Shown here piece after piece: positions 41,052 through 50,270 of a stretch of DNA of 64,000 bases. The stretch is from Pirellulales bacterium. GTDB taxonomy: Bacteria; Planctomycetota; Planctomycetia; Pirellulales; JAEUIK01. Where the stretch lies: contig JAHBXR010000001.1 in NCBI GenBank assembly GCA_019636335.1, positions 1 to 64,000 on the forward strand, read 5' to 3'. A model generated the notes under the pieces. The model was not told where the DNA came from and ran no database searches. It was given only the letters and a program-made list of their open reading frames with translations. How positions within the stretch are numbered: the first letter of the stretch is position 1; every line of letters starts with the position of its first letter. The position numbers and the translations under genes were made by a program.

Positions 41052-42797
41052 ATGGGGCTTAGGTATCTGTGGGGCGCGCGCCGCCGCGCCGCGATGGCGA
41101 TCGTTGTCTTGCTCTGCTTCGTCGTCGCTTCCTCGGTGCGGGCCGAGCCTCGCATGTGGCGCGATCCCGCGGGCAAATTCCGCTTCAAGGCCGAGCTCAT
41201 CGAGTTGGGCGACGGCTTCGTACGGCTGAAGAAGACCGACGGCAGCGTGGTGCGTTTGACGTTGGATGAGCTCAGCACGTCGGATCGCGTTTACCTGGCC
41301 AAGAATGCCGACGCGGTCGACACGCCTCCCCCGACGAACACTCCTCGGCGATCGGACAAGGCCGCACCCCAGGAGTCGCCGTCACCGGCGCCGGTGACGG
41401 CATCGGTTCCCCCGCCGGCCCCCACGTCGAGCCAACCGGTGCAGGCCTTGCCCGAGTTGGTGGAACGGGTGGAGCAAAGCGTGGTGCGAATCTACGGCAA
41501 GCTCAAGGATGGCCTATCCCTGGGGAGCGGAGTGCTGATCGACGAGTCGGGGCACATCGTGACGAACCATCACGTCATCGAAGGCACGTCGAAGATCGAA
41601 GTGGAATTCCGCGATGGTACGAAGCTGCCCATGCTGGGATGCTGCCGCTGGGACGAGTCGCGAGACGTGGCCATCCTGCTCGTCGATCACGCCCGGGTGA
41701 AGGTCAAGCCGTTGCCGCTGCTCGATGCGCTGCCGCGCAAGGGAGAGCACGTGCTGACGATCGGCGCCCCGTTGCGATTCGACTTCACCGTTTCCGAGGG
41801 GAACGTCAGTGCCGTGCGCAAGGGGAGCGAACTGGCCAAGATCGAGCCCAGCCTGAAGGCCTACGCGGCCGACGCCTACTGGATACAAACGACGGCCCCC
41901 ATCTCCTCGGGCAACAGCGGCGGGCCGTTGATCGACATGCAAGGGCGCGTCGTGGGGCTGAATACCTGGACGATGGTGCGTGGCCAGAACATGAATTTCG
42001 CGATCAGCTCGCTCGATGTGTTGGCCGAGTTCAAAAAGCTGAATGGCGAATTCGTGCCACTCCCCAACGCGCCGGCAGAGACTATCGCCGGAGAAGGCCA
42101 TTCTGGTGAGCCGGTGATCCTTTTGCCGTCGGGCACGTTGGTACACATCGGCGCGATCTTTCTCGAGGGGGTGAACGATTTCAACGCCATGTTTCCCCCG
42201 CGGGTGCCGGTCCATGTACTCACGTTCAACAGCGGCCGGCCCTGGGCCTTGGTTTCGCACCGCCAGGGACGCTTTCACGGCTGCGTGGCTGCCCTGTACG
42301 AAACCGGTGTAATCGCCACGATCGCCAATTACGACGACGCCCAACGCCACGGAAACCTGTTGACCTGGACCACCACCGGCGAACGATCCGTTTTTGCACA
42401 ATATGCCAGAGGAAAGCTGCACGGCATCCTTTGCCGATTCCGTGACGACAATCTATCGTTGGTACAGGAATACAAGGCCGGACAATTGGTCTCCTCGCAC
42501 CTTGTCGAAGGGGGCGAGATCGTCAAGAACTACGTTACGGCCGACATGCCGCCGGTGCTCGACGAAGATCTGGCCAAGGCTCACGCCGATCTGGAAGAGA
42601 GGCTGGCAGGTTTGGCCGACAACGAAGCGACGTTCCGCAAGTCGGTGATGAGGCTCGAACAGCAGAATCGACGGCTGGTGGCCGCGGCCCGCTCGGTTAA
42701 TTCACGGTCCAAGATTCAATCGCGTGAGGATGGTCGACGTGCGGCGTTCGGAGGAGCGATTGCCGATCTGCAAACGCGCATGGGGATGCGTCCCTAG
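41052..42797 (+). CDS. Exported SHD1 / trypsin-like serine protease with MORN-like tail
   Basis: This 581-residue protein begins with a signal peptide (core MAIVVLLCFVVASSVRA). Residues 35-85 form an SHD1-like domain (RMWRDPAGKFRFKAELIEL, LKKTDGSVVRLTLDEL), a planctomycete hallmark. A Pro-rich linker leads to a DegP-type chymotrypsin fold: His in IVTNHHVIEG near 173, Asp in ESRDVAILL near 203, Ser in SSGNSGGPLID near 289. There is no PDZ domain. The C-terminal 230 residues hold a region resembling MORN/YwqK repeats (GRFHGCVAALYETGVIATI; GKLHGILCRFRDDNLSLVQEY) and a coiled end. AAGGGGGG is a ribosome site upstream. Confidence 0.82.
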   Translation: MGLRYLWGARRRAAMAIVVLLCFVVASSVRAEPRMWRDPAGKFRFKAELIELGDGFVRLKKTDGSVVRLTLDELSTSDRVYLAKNADAVDTPPPTNTPRRSDKAAPQESPSPAPVTASVPPPAPTSSQPVQALPELVERVEQSVVRIYGKLKDGLSLGSGVLIDESGHIVTNHHVIEGTSKIEVEFRDGTKLPMLGCCRWDESRDVAILLVDHARVKVKPLPLLDALPRKGEHVLTIGAPLRFDFTVSEGNVSAVRKGSELAKIEPSLKAYAADAYWIQTTAPISSGNSGGPLIDMQGRVVGLNTWTMVRGQNMNFAISSLDVLAEFKKLNGEFVPLPNAPAETIAGEGHSGEPVILLPSGTLVHIGAIFLEGVNDFNAMFPPRVPVHVLTFNSGRPWALVSHRQGRFHGCVAALYETGVIATIANYDDAQRHGNLLTWTTTGERSVFAQYARGKLHGILCRFRDDNLSLVQEYKAGQLVSSHLVEGGEIVKNYVTADMPPVLDEDLAKAHADLEERLAGLADNEATFRKSVMRLEQQNRRLVAAARSVNSRSKIQSREDGRRAAFGGAIADLQTRMGMRP

Positions 42798-42862
42798 TCG
42801 GGCTGGCGCGACCCGAGCGGGCTGGATGCTGGGAGACTCGTCGTGGCCATCGCTACGGCGCA

Positions 42863-44563
42863 GTGTCGCAAGCCAAGAGAAGTAGAAGCCCCTTGGTCAC
42901 GATCAAGATCACGACGATTCCGCAGCTCTACCGCAACCTGAACCGGTGGCGCGAGATCCTGTCCGTCTTGAGCAAGTACGGGCTGGCCGATTGGATCAGC
43001 CGGCTCGATCTCGAGTTCGCCAAGGGGATCTTCAAAGATCGCAGTGGCGAGATGCTCGCCCGGCACACGACGCAGGCGCGCATCCGACTGGCCCTGACTG
43101 AGCTGGGGCCCACCTTCATCAAGCTGGGGCAGATTCTCAGCACGCGTCCCGATGTCGTCGGACGCGAGCTGGCCGACGAGCTCGAGCACCTGCAGTCCGA
43201 TACGCCGGCCGACGATTACGCCGTGGTCCGCGATACGATTCGCTCGGAACTGGGGCAAGAGATCGAGGATCTCTTTGCCGAGTTCGAGCCGCAGGCACTC
43301 GCCTCGGCCTCGATCGGGCAGGTCCACCGCGCGCGGCTGCGCTCGGGTGAGCCGGTCGCCGTCAAGGTGCAGCACGCCGGCATCCAGGAACGCGTGCGGA
43401 TCGACCTCGACATTCTCTCCGGGCTGGCACTGCTGGCCGAGCGGATTCCCGAGTTCGCCAACTACCGGCCGCACGCCACGGCGGCCGAGTTCCAGCGCAT
43501 CCTGATTCGGGAGCTCGATTTCGGCCGCGAAGAGCGGCACATGCAGGAGTTCGCGCACGAGTTCGAGACCGATGCCACGATCCACGTGCCGCGGTCCTTT
43601 CCCGAGCTGTCGACGGGGCGCGTGCTCACGATGGAGCTGCTCGAAGGCATCAAGCTGGCCGAGACGACGCGGCTGGTCGGGGCGGGCTACGATCTGCAAG
43701 AGGTGGCCCGGCGCGGCGCCGAGGCCTATCTGGAGATGATCTTCACGCACGGCTTCTATCACGCCGATCCGCACCCGGGCAACATTCTGATTCTCGAAGG
43801 GAATGTGATCGGTCTGCTCGATTATGGCATGGTCGGGCGCATCGACGAGCAATTGCGCGAGGATATCGAGGAAATGCTGCTGGCGATTGCGAATCGCGAT
43901 GCCATGCTGCTCACCACGATCATCACGCGACTGGGCGAAGTGCCGCCGCAGCTCGATCACGCGGCGCTGTCGGTCGACGTGGCCGACTTCGTTTCGCATT
44001 ACACGACGCAGCCGCTCGATTCGTTCGATCTGAGCGGCGCGCTCACCGAGATCACCGACATGATCCGCCGCTACCAGATCATGTTGCCCACGCGTGTGGC
44101 GATGCTGATCAAGGTGCTCGTGATGCTGGAGGGGACGTCGCGGCTGCTCAATCCGCACTTTAACCTGGTGGATGTCATGCGTCCCTATCAGAAGCAACTG
44201 ATCTGGCGCCGACTCTCGCCGGCCCGTCACGTGCGGAAGCTGCGCCGTTTTTACAGCGAGATGCAGCACCTGCTCGACATCCTGCCGCGTGGCTTGATGG
44301 ACATCATGCAGCAGGTGCAGAGCGGCAAGTTCGACGTCCACCTCGACCACCGCGGGCTCGAGCCGTCGGTGAACAGGCTGGTCATGGGGCTACTGACCAG
44401 CGCGCTCTTCGTGGGCTCGTCGTTGCTGATGAGCCGCGAGGTCGGCCCCTCGATTCAAGGGATTTCGATCCTCGGGGGGCTGGGCGCGGTGATTAGTTTC
44501 GTGATGGGATTGCGGCTTTTCCGCGCCATCAACAAGTCGGGTCATCTCGACCGGCGCGAATAG
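42863..44563 (+). CDS. ABC1/UbiB atypical kinase-like protein
   Basis: This 566-residue protein is an ABC1-family member related to UbiB, which supports quinone biosynthesis or lipid handling. Motifs are the family KxGQ element GPTFIKLGQILSTRPD near residue 83, the Ala-rich loop LASASIGQVHRARL near 148, VAVKVQHAGI near 168, the catalytic HADPHPGNIL near 300, and the metal-binding LLDYGMVGRI near 317. The last 80 residues have two hydrophobic helices (LVMGLLTSALFVGSSLLMS; GISILGGLGAVISFVMGL), so it is membrane-anchored. The start is a GTG; a TTG near 42893 is an alternative. Co-occurrence with complex I in the window fits a quinone role but is not proof. Confidence 0.88.
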   Translation: MSQAKRSRSPLVTIKITTIPQLYRNLNRWREILSVLSKYGLADWISRLDLEFAKGIFKDRSGEMLARHTTQARIRLALTELGPTFIKLGQILSTRPDVVGRELADELEHLQSDTPADDYAVVRDTIRSELGQEIEDLFAEFEPQALASASIGQVHRARLRSGEPVAVKVQHAGIQERVRIDLDILSGLALLAERIPEFANYRPHATAAEFQRILIRELDFGREERHMQEFAHEFETDATIHVPRSFPELSTGRVLTMELLEGIKLAETTRLVGAGYDLQEVARRGAEAYLEMIFTHGFYHADPHPGNILILEGNVIGLLDYGMVGRIDEQLREDIEEMLLAIANRDAMLLTTIITRLGEVPPQLDHAALSVDVADFVSHYTTQPLDSFDLSGALTEITDMIRRYQIMLPTRVAMLIKVLVMLEGTSRLLNPHFNLVDVMRPYQKQLIWRRLSPARHVRKLRRFYSEMQHLLDILPRGLMDIMQQVQSGKFDVHLDHRGLEPSVNRLVMGLLTSALFVGSSLLMSREVGPSIQGISILGGLGAVISFVMGLRLFRAINKSGHLDRRE

Positions 44564-44614
44564 CCGCGCCGCGAGCCCATGCTTGCCACGCAGCCCGGCC
44601 GCGCCTGAGGGCGC

Positions 44615-44776
44615 TTATTTCGAGCGGGCGGCCTCGTTGGCGGCACGTTGCCGCAAAACTTCGGCCAGCGTCTTTTCGACGCGCAGATCGAGCGCTTCGA
44701 TTTGTCGCAGCAACTCGGCCTGGCGGAGTTCGAGATCGAGCAACGGAGGGAGGGTCTCGCAGTGAGAGTCTGACAT
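44615..44776 (-). CDS. Small predicted coiled-coil protein
   Basis: This is a 53-residue frame starting at 44776 (MSDSHCETLPPLLDLELRQ). Most of it is one amphipathic helix (RQAELLRQIEALDLRVEKTLAEVLRQ). GAGG lies about nine bases upstream. It converges with the ABC1 gene. The regular heptad-like pattern suggests it is real, but I do not recognise a family. Confidence 0.45.
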   Translation of the reverse strand: MSDSHCETLPPLLDLELRQAELLRQIEALDLRVEKTLAEVLRQRAANEAARSK

Positions 44777-44941
44777 CGATGGCCGCCTCGGGTGGGATCG
44801 GATCGTGCCACGCGTGGGCACGCATACCCGCATCGGCTGGAAAAGTACGGTCAGTTGATCGTGACCGTCACGGCCGTCGAGGTCTGCCCGGCTTGCCCCG
44901 TCGGCGGTAAGCCGTACCGGTTCGACAAACCGCGTTGCTAG

Positions 44942-47900
44942 CTAAGCGGCTGCTGGCGCGGACATCGCCCGGCGCTCGCTACGGCGATACACCAGGCGAT
45001 ACGCCACGGGAATGACAATCAGCGTCAGCACCGCCGAAACGATCAGGCCGAAGATGATCGCCCCGACGAGCGGCTGCCAAAACTCGCCCCCCCCCGAAAG
45101 ATTGAAGAAGGTGGGGAGCATGCCCCCCACCGAGGTGAGCATGGTGAGAAGCACGGCCCGCGAACGCTTGGTTCCCGCCTCGACGAGCGCTTCGTCGAGC
45201 GACATGCCGCGGCGGCGCGCATCGTTGGCGAAGTCGACGAGCACGATGGCGTCGTTCACCACCACGCCCGTCAGGCTGATCAGACCGATGAACGAGGCCA
45301 GGCTGAAATGGAAATCGCACAGCCACATGCCGAGCACGACCCCCACGAAGCTCAGCGGCACGGTGGCCATGACGACCATCGTCTGGCGCAGGCTGTTGAA
45401 CTCGATAATCAAGATCACGATGATCAGGATGAAACCGATGATCATCGAACGGAGCAGGCCATAGAAGCCCTTGTCGCGTTCCTCGTTCTCGCCCGTGAAC
45501 GCCGCGCGGAGTCCTTCCGAGGCGGTGCTGCCCTGGCCCAGAAACGCCATGCGATTGCCCACGGCGGGACGGAAGCCGAACTCCGGTAGAATCTCTTTCC
45601 GTATTTTCTCGAAGATGTGATCGGGAATCACGTCCATGTCTTTGCGCACGTCGCACATGACCGTCACGGCGCGGTCGTGATCGCGGCGGTTGACGCTGAA
45701 CAGGCCGTTCTCGCGGCGCACATCGGCCAACTCGTCGACCGTGGCGAAGCGCCCCGAGCTACTGACCAGCATCAGGTTCTTCATGTCGGTGCGATTGCGC
45801 TGGAACTCCGGCTTCGCCTGCAGACGCAGCGTGATGTCTTCGTCGTCGATCGGTAATTGGATCGCGGTGTCGCCGAGAATGGCGGTCTGAATCGAGCGGG
45901 CGACGTCGGCTTCCGTCATCTGGTACAAGCCGACGACGTCGGGGCGCGGCTCGATCACGATGCCCGGGTTGTCGGGGCGATAATCGGTGCGGGCTTCGAC
46001 CGTGCCGGGCACCTTTTTCAGCATCTCGACCATTTGTTTGGCCATCGTGCCGAGCCGGTCGAGATCGCGACCCGTCAATCGCACGGCGACGTCGGCGCCC
46101 CCCGGCGGTCCCTCTTCGATCTGGTCGATGTGGAATTCCATGCCGGGGATCGGCCGGATCTTGGACCGCACTTCCTCGACGATCTCGTTCTGGTGACGTT
46201 TCCGCGCCGAGGGATGCACCAACTCGACCATCACGCGGCCGAACTCGGGTCCCATCGCCGGATCGTTCTCGAGCCGCGAGGCCAGACCGGCCGAGGAGCC
46301 GACGGCCGTGACGAAGTGGACCAACTCGCCCGTTTCTTGCAGGTCGGCCAACGGCAGCGCGACGGCGTCGGCCGCGGCGGCCGTTTGCTCGATGCTCGAG
46401 CCGAGGGGCATGTTGAAGCTGATCTCGAACTGCCCCCGATCGCTCGGCGGGAAGAAGGTGAAGCCGATGAATCCAAAGTAGAGCATCGCGCTGGCCCAGG
46501 CCACGGCGATGGCGCACGTCGACATGACGTACCAGGGGCGCGCGAGCGACCAGCGCAAGATACGCTCGTAGCCATGATAGAAGGGGCCCCACATGCCCCC
46601 GGCTTCTCCGCCATCCTCGGCGGTGCGAATGGTCGGCGGAACGTAATTGCGGAAGGCCCAGGCCGCCACGACCGGCACGAGAAAATGGTCCACGATCAGC
46701 GAGCCCGCCAGCGACATGGCGACCACGATCGGCAAGACGCCCAGAAAATCGCCCATGATGCCCGGTACGAGGACCATCGGCAGGAAGGCCGCCACGGTGA
46801 CGACGTCGGCGGCGAAGACCGGCACGGCGACTTCGCGGACGCCCTTCTTGGCGGCTTCGCGCGGATGCTCGCCCATCTCGAGATGGCGATAGATCGCGTC
46901 GGCGACGATGATCGCGCCGTCGATCACCATGCCCCCCGAGACGATGTAGGCGAAGATCACCATGTTCGAGATGGCGAATCCGAACAGGTAGAGGAACACC
47001 AGCGAGACGGCGGCCGCGAACGGGATGGCCATGATGACCAGTAGCGCCGTCCGCAGCCCCATCGTCCAGGCCAGCACGATCAGCACCACCAGCGAACCGA
47101 AGATGGCGTCGGAGCCGAGGGACTGAAACATATAGGCGATTTCCTGCGAGACGTCGCGCGTGCAGGAAAAGTGAATGTGCGGATACTCGAGCGCCAGCTC
47201 CGCCACGCGCGCCTTGATCGCGTTGGCCGTGGCCAGCGAGTTGATATCCGATTCCTTGTTGACGATGATCGTGGCGCTATTCAGCCCATCGAGCTGCGCG
47301 ACGTTCGTCAAGCGCTGATACGTGTCGCTCACGTCGGCCACGTCGGCGACGGTGATGAGCCGGCCTTCTTTTTCGCGAATCACCGCCGTGCGAATGTCGT
47401 TCACGTTGCGGAACTTGGTTTCGCTGCGGACGTTCAGATCGAAGTCCTTGGCGTTGAGCGAGCCGCCGGGCATCGGGGCATGAAAGCCCTGCAGCGTGCG
47501 CCGCAACTCATCGATCGAGAGCCCGTACTGCACGAGCAGGTCGGGATCGAAGTTCACGTGCAGCTCGCGCTGGCGGCCGCCGAAAAGCTGCGTGTTCGCC
47601 ACGCCGTGGATGGTTTTGAGATTATCTTGCACCTCTTCCGCGATCTGCTTCAGGCTGCGCTCGTCGAAACCATCGGCCGCGGTGAGGTTAACGAGCATGA
47701 TCGGCATGCTCTCGAAGTCGATCACGTTGACCGACGGCTGTACCTCGCGTCCCAGTGGCAGCTCGCGGCGCACTTCGTTGATCAGGTGCTCGACGTCGTT
47801 GCGCGCCTTGTCGGAGTCGACCCCGTCGAGGAACACGATCTGTGTCACGCTCGAACCACGCATGCTCGTCGAGACGACGAAATCGACGTTGTTCAGTCGC

Positions 47901-48115
47901 TCGAGTGCCCGTTCGATCTTGCGGGTGATTTGTTCTTCGACCTCGATCGGCTGTGCGCCCGGATAAGGCACGGCCACCATCACGATGGCCGTGTGAATGG
48001 CCGGCGTGCGCTGAATGGGAATCAACATGGCCGACATCACCGCGCATAGCATCACGAGCGCGGTGAGAGCCAGGACGATACGAGGATGATCGACGGCCTG
48101 ATCGCTGAGCTTCAT
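44942..48115 (-). CDS. RND-family efflux permease
   Basis: This 1057-residue inner-membrane protein has the AcrB/MdtB layout: helix 1 (IVLALTALVMLCAVMSAML), a large periplasmic loop, helices 2-6, then a second copy. The TM4 proton-relay segment reads SGGMVIDGAIIVADAIYRHLE; it keeps the first Asp, but the second Asp of the usual DD pair is Gly. TM10 reads GVVVNDAIVLVDFANDARRRG. The start at 48115 precedes helix 1 by about 13 residues; the longer frame has no support. No membrane-fusion protein or outer-membrane factor is adjacent on either side, which is unusual. Substrate is unknown. Confidence 0.88.
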   Translation of the reverse strand: MKLSDQAVDHPRIVLALTALVMLCAVMSAMLIPIQRTPAIHTAIVMVAVPYPGAQPIEVEEQITRKIERALERLNNVDFVVSTSMRGSSVTQIVFLDGVDSDKARNDVEHLINEVRRELPLGREVQPSVNVIDFESMPIMLVNLTAADGFDERSLKQIAEEVQDNLKTIHGVANTQLFGGRQRELHVNFDPDLLVQYGLSIDELRRTLQGFHAPMPGGSLNAKDFDLNVRSETKFRNVNDIRTAVIREKEGRLITVADVADVSDTYQRLTNVAQLDGLNSATIIVNKESDINSLATANAIKARVAELALEYPHIHFSCTRDVSQEIAYMFQSLGSDAIFGSLVVLIVLAWTMGLRTALLVIMAIPFAAAVSLVFLYLFGFAISNMVIFAYIVSGGMVIDGAIIVADAIYRHLEMGEHPREAAKKGVREVAVPVFAADVVTVAAFLPMVLVPGIMGDFLGVLPIVVAMSLAGSLIVDHFLVPVVAAWAFRNYVPPTIRTAEDGGEAGGMWGPFYHGYERILRWSLARPWYVMSTCAIAVAWASAMLYFGFIGFTFFPPSDRGQFEISFNMPLGSSIEQTAAAADAVALPLADLQETGELVHFVTAVGSSAGLASRLENDPAMGPEFGRVMVELVHPSARKRHQNEIVEEVRSKIRPIPGMEFHIDQIEEGPPGGADVAVRLTGRDLDRLGTMAKQMVEMLKKVPGTVEARTDYRPDNPGIVIEPRPDVVGLYQMTEADVARSIQTAILGDTAIQLPIDDEDITLRLQAKPEFQRNRTDMKNLMLVSSSGRFATVDELADVRRENGLFSVNRRDHDRAVTVMCDVRKDMDVIPDHIFEKIRKEILPEFGFRPAVGNRMAFLGQGSTASEGLRAAFTGENEERDKGFYGLLRSMIIGFILIIVILIIEFNSLRQTMVVMATVPLSFVGVVLGMWLCDFHFSLASFIGLISLTGVVVNDAIVLVDFANDARRRGMSLDEALVEAGTKRSRAVLLTMLTSVGGMLPTFFNLSGGGEFWQPLVGAIIFGLIVSAVLTLIVIPVAYRLVYRRSERRAMSAPAAA

Positions 48116-48460
48116 CGACGAACCGGCAAGGGATGAATTTCGGGGGCGTTCGCGGGGGGAGAAAGCAAACAGGATCGAAACGTGCCGGCGTGGCCCCTGT
48201 CGACACGTAACGGCTGCTTCCAAGCCATCAGTTTAGACAGGACGCGCGTTCCGCACAGCGCCCGAGTGGGAACCGGCCGAAGAGCACGCCGCAACGGGAC
48301 TTGGGAGAATACCCGCTCGCCCGTTCCAGGTTTTCATCGCCGACCGCCGAATTGCCGCCACAGCCCGGCCGCGAAGCCAATACGGGTTTGCCCCGCTTAC
48401 CCTTCTCGCCGCGGAATGGATCCCTCTTTGCGGCGTGACGGCGCGGGGCAGGGGGGCGAT
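48116..48460. other. Intergenic region, nothing recognised
   Basis: This 345-base gap separates the P-II gene from the RND permease gene on the same strand. I see no gene, strong hairpin or repeat. It presumably holds the RND promoter. Confidence 0.4.
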
Positions 48461-48778
48461 CTAAAGGTCGAACTCGGTTTCGGCGGCCAGCACCGGCAGG
48501 ACCATGATCTTGCCGTCCCCCATGCGACCCGTGCGGGCGATGGAGACGATCTTGCGGACCACTTCTTCGACACGGGTGTCGGCGACCCAGAGGGTAATCT
48601 CGACCTTGGGCAGGAAGGCGAGCGAATATTCGCTGCCGCCGTACTGGTCGAGGTAGCTCTTTTGGCGACCGAAGCCTTTGACCTCGCGGATTGTGCAGGC
48701 CTCGATCGGAGCGCGTTTCAGCCCGTCGAGCACCTTTTCGACGAGAAACGGTTTGACGACGGCGATGACTTGCTTCAC
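48461..48778 (-). CDS. glnB: P-II family signal protein
   Basis: This 105-residue protein has the P-II fold, which in other bacteria senses 2-oxoglutarate and ATP/ADP and regulates nitrogen metabolism. The T-loop region reads GFGRQKSYLDQYGGSEYSLAFLPKVEI-type (key words GFGRQKS, DQYGGSEY, FLPKVE), which keeps a Tyr at the uridylylation position. The B-loop is TGRMGDGKI. The C-terminus ends early: the usual RIRTGE stretch is replaced by AETEFDL, so the C-loop is altered. No amt or glnA lies next to it. Confidence 0.85.
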   Translation of the reverse strand: MKQVIAVVKPFLVEKVLDGLKRAPIEACTIREVKGFGRQKSYLDQYGGSEYSLAFLPKVEITLWVADTRVEEVVRKIVSIARTGRMGDGKIMVLPVLAAETEFDL

Positions 48779-48932
48779 GCGAGACCGCTACGGGAAAGGA
48801 GATGCTCAGGGCGTTCGCGGGTCCGCCGGCAGGGCCCGAACGCGTTTGACACTCTTCGCGACTCGTTCGACAATGGCAGGGCCGTCAAATTCGACGACGC
48901 GAATGGTGCCACGATTATCGAAGGATCACGCC

Positions 48933-49256
48933 ATGTTGGCAACTGCCCGCGTACGCGGCAAGTCGTATGTACAAATCACCGCCTGGTCGTCACTTGCACT
49001 GTTGCTGGCGGTGTCGGGTTGTGGGACGTCGGCGTATGAAGAGCGGCTCGAAGCGACGGTCGGCGCGCTGCGGGCGGGTCCTCCCGCGGCCCGGTCGGGC
49101 GAGGCTGCCGAGCCACCAGCAGCCCCCGCTGGTCTGCCAGTCGATGATCCCGTCCCGGGGCAAGAGGCCGTTGAAGCGGCCGGTGCGGCGAATGCCGCCG
49201 GGCAGGGGGGCGTCGTCGGACGTACGATTCTCGCCCCGACCGATGTCTTGCCCTAA
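48933..49256 (+). CDS. Small Ala/Pro-rich lipoprotein
   Basis: This 107-residue protein has a lipoprotein signal (SLALLLAVSGC near residue 20-30), with Cys as the likely lipid anchor. The mature part is Ala, Gly, Pro and Glu-rich and lacks a recognisable fold. AAGGA lies seven bases upstream of the ATG at 48933; the frame extends further upstream without sense. It is divergent from the P-II gene. Confidence 0.65.
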   Translation: MLATARVRGKSYVQITAWSSLALLLAVSGCGTSAYEERLEATVGALRAGPPAARSGEAAEPPAAPAGLPVDDPVPGQEAVEAAGAANAAGQGGVVGRTILAPTDVLP

Positions 49257-49313
49257 GCGCGCGGCGACAGCCAAGACGCGTACGAAACCAAGGTTTCAGC
49301 AGGCCAGGCGAGC

Positions 49314-49661
49314 CTAGCTGAAGAAGTTCTCGCCGTAGAGGTTCATCGGCGGCGTCGTGACGACGTCGATGTCCCCCTCGACCTTTGTCTGGCACGAGAG
49401 CCGCATCGTCTCTTCGTTGCCGATGTAGGCGAACGAGAGGGCCAGGCGAGCTTTCTCGAACATGCCCTTGTCCGACGTGTTCTCCATGCCCTTGGTGACG
49501 AGCACGCGGCAGCTCCCGCACTGGGCGAAGCCGTGGCAATTCAGATAGTTGTGCGGAAACGGGTAGAGCTGAACGCCCGCGTCCAGAGCGGCGCGACGCA
49601 GGTTCGTCCCTTCGGGCACCTCGATCTGCTTCTTCTCGTTCACAAAGTTGATGACCGGCAT
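49314..49661 (-). CDS. 2Fe-2S ferredoxin
   Basis: This 115-residue electron carrier has the plant-type 2Fe-2S motif NCHGFAQCGSC near residue 42-51, with a fourth Cys in RLSCQTKVEGD near 90. The N-terminus (MPVINFVNEKKQIEVPEGTNLRRAALDAG) is typical for this fold. The partner is unknown; no reductase is adjacent. It converges with the small lipoprotein gene. Confidence 0.9.
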   Translation of the reverse strand: MPVINFVNEKKQIEVPEGTNLRRAALDAGVQLYPFPHNYLNCHGFAQCGSCRVLVTKGMENTSDKGMFEKARLALSFAYIGNEETMRLSCQTKVEGDIDVVTTPPMNLYGENFFS

Positions 49662-49945
49662 CGAAGTCCCTGCAATGGCTGGAGTTCGGTCGAATGGCCA
49701 CGGGCGATACGTTCAGGGCTGTATCGGCCGCCGCAACGCAAATCTCAACGTTCAGCCGCGAATTCTAGCCAGACCCGACAGCATCGTCTACCCTGACCAC
49801 CGGCGGCGCAGGTCGTGACGCGGTCGCAAGTTGCGTAGCGTGGCGCGGGCCCTCTAACGTCGCACCGGTCTCGGCGACGAAATAGATTACACGGCATCGC
49901 CGAGGCACTTTCCAACCGCACACGTACCCGAGAAGACAACCACCG

Positions 49946-50209
49946 ATGGTCGAGCGAACGAAGTACCAGCAGCAGATCATCAAGAACTACTACAAGAACC
50001 AGGACAACATCCTGCTTTCGCGACTCAGCGATCTGGTCGGCGAGCTCTATCTGGCCGAAGGCAAGGCGAAAGAACGCCATTGGAAGGCCGCCGCCGAGTG
50101 CATGACGAAGCTCAAGCTGCCGGCTGCCCGCGTCGAGCATCTCGTCAAGCTCGGCAATCCGGCCCTCATCGCCAAGGTGGTCGAAGAGTTGCACGCCAAG
50201 TCCGCGTAG
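49946..50209 (+). CDS. Conserved-looking small helical protein
   Basis: This 87-residue protein is probably all-helical and charged (KYQQQIIKNYYKNQDNILL; AAAECMTKLKLPAARVEHL). It has no signal peptide or membrane segment. The composition and regular spacing of hydrophobic residues argue for a real gene. I do not recognise a named family. It converges with dprA, 61 bases away. Confidence 0.7.
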   Translation: MVERTKYQQQIIKNYYKNQDNILLSRLSDLVGELYLAEGKAKERHWKAAAECMTKLKLPAARVEHLVKLGNPALIAKVVEELHAKSA

Positions 50210-50270
50210 TCTTGCGGCATTCGCAAGTGAGGATGTCATGGGGTGGTGAGTCCGTCCGCGCGTAGCGCCG

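Noticed and set aside
42794-44350. 518-residue minus-strand frame opposite the ABC1 kinase gene
   Set aside because: Antisense to clear kinase motifs; composition typical of a shadow frame.
45857-47044. 395-residue + strand frame opposite the RND gene
   Set aside because: Antisense to the RND permease; His/Arg/Asp-rich with no domain.
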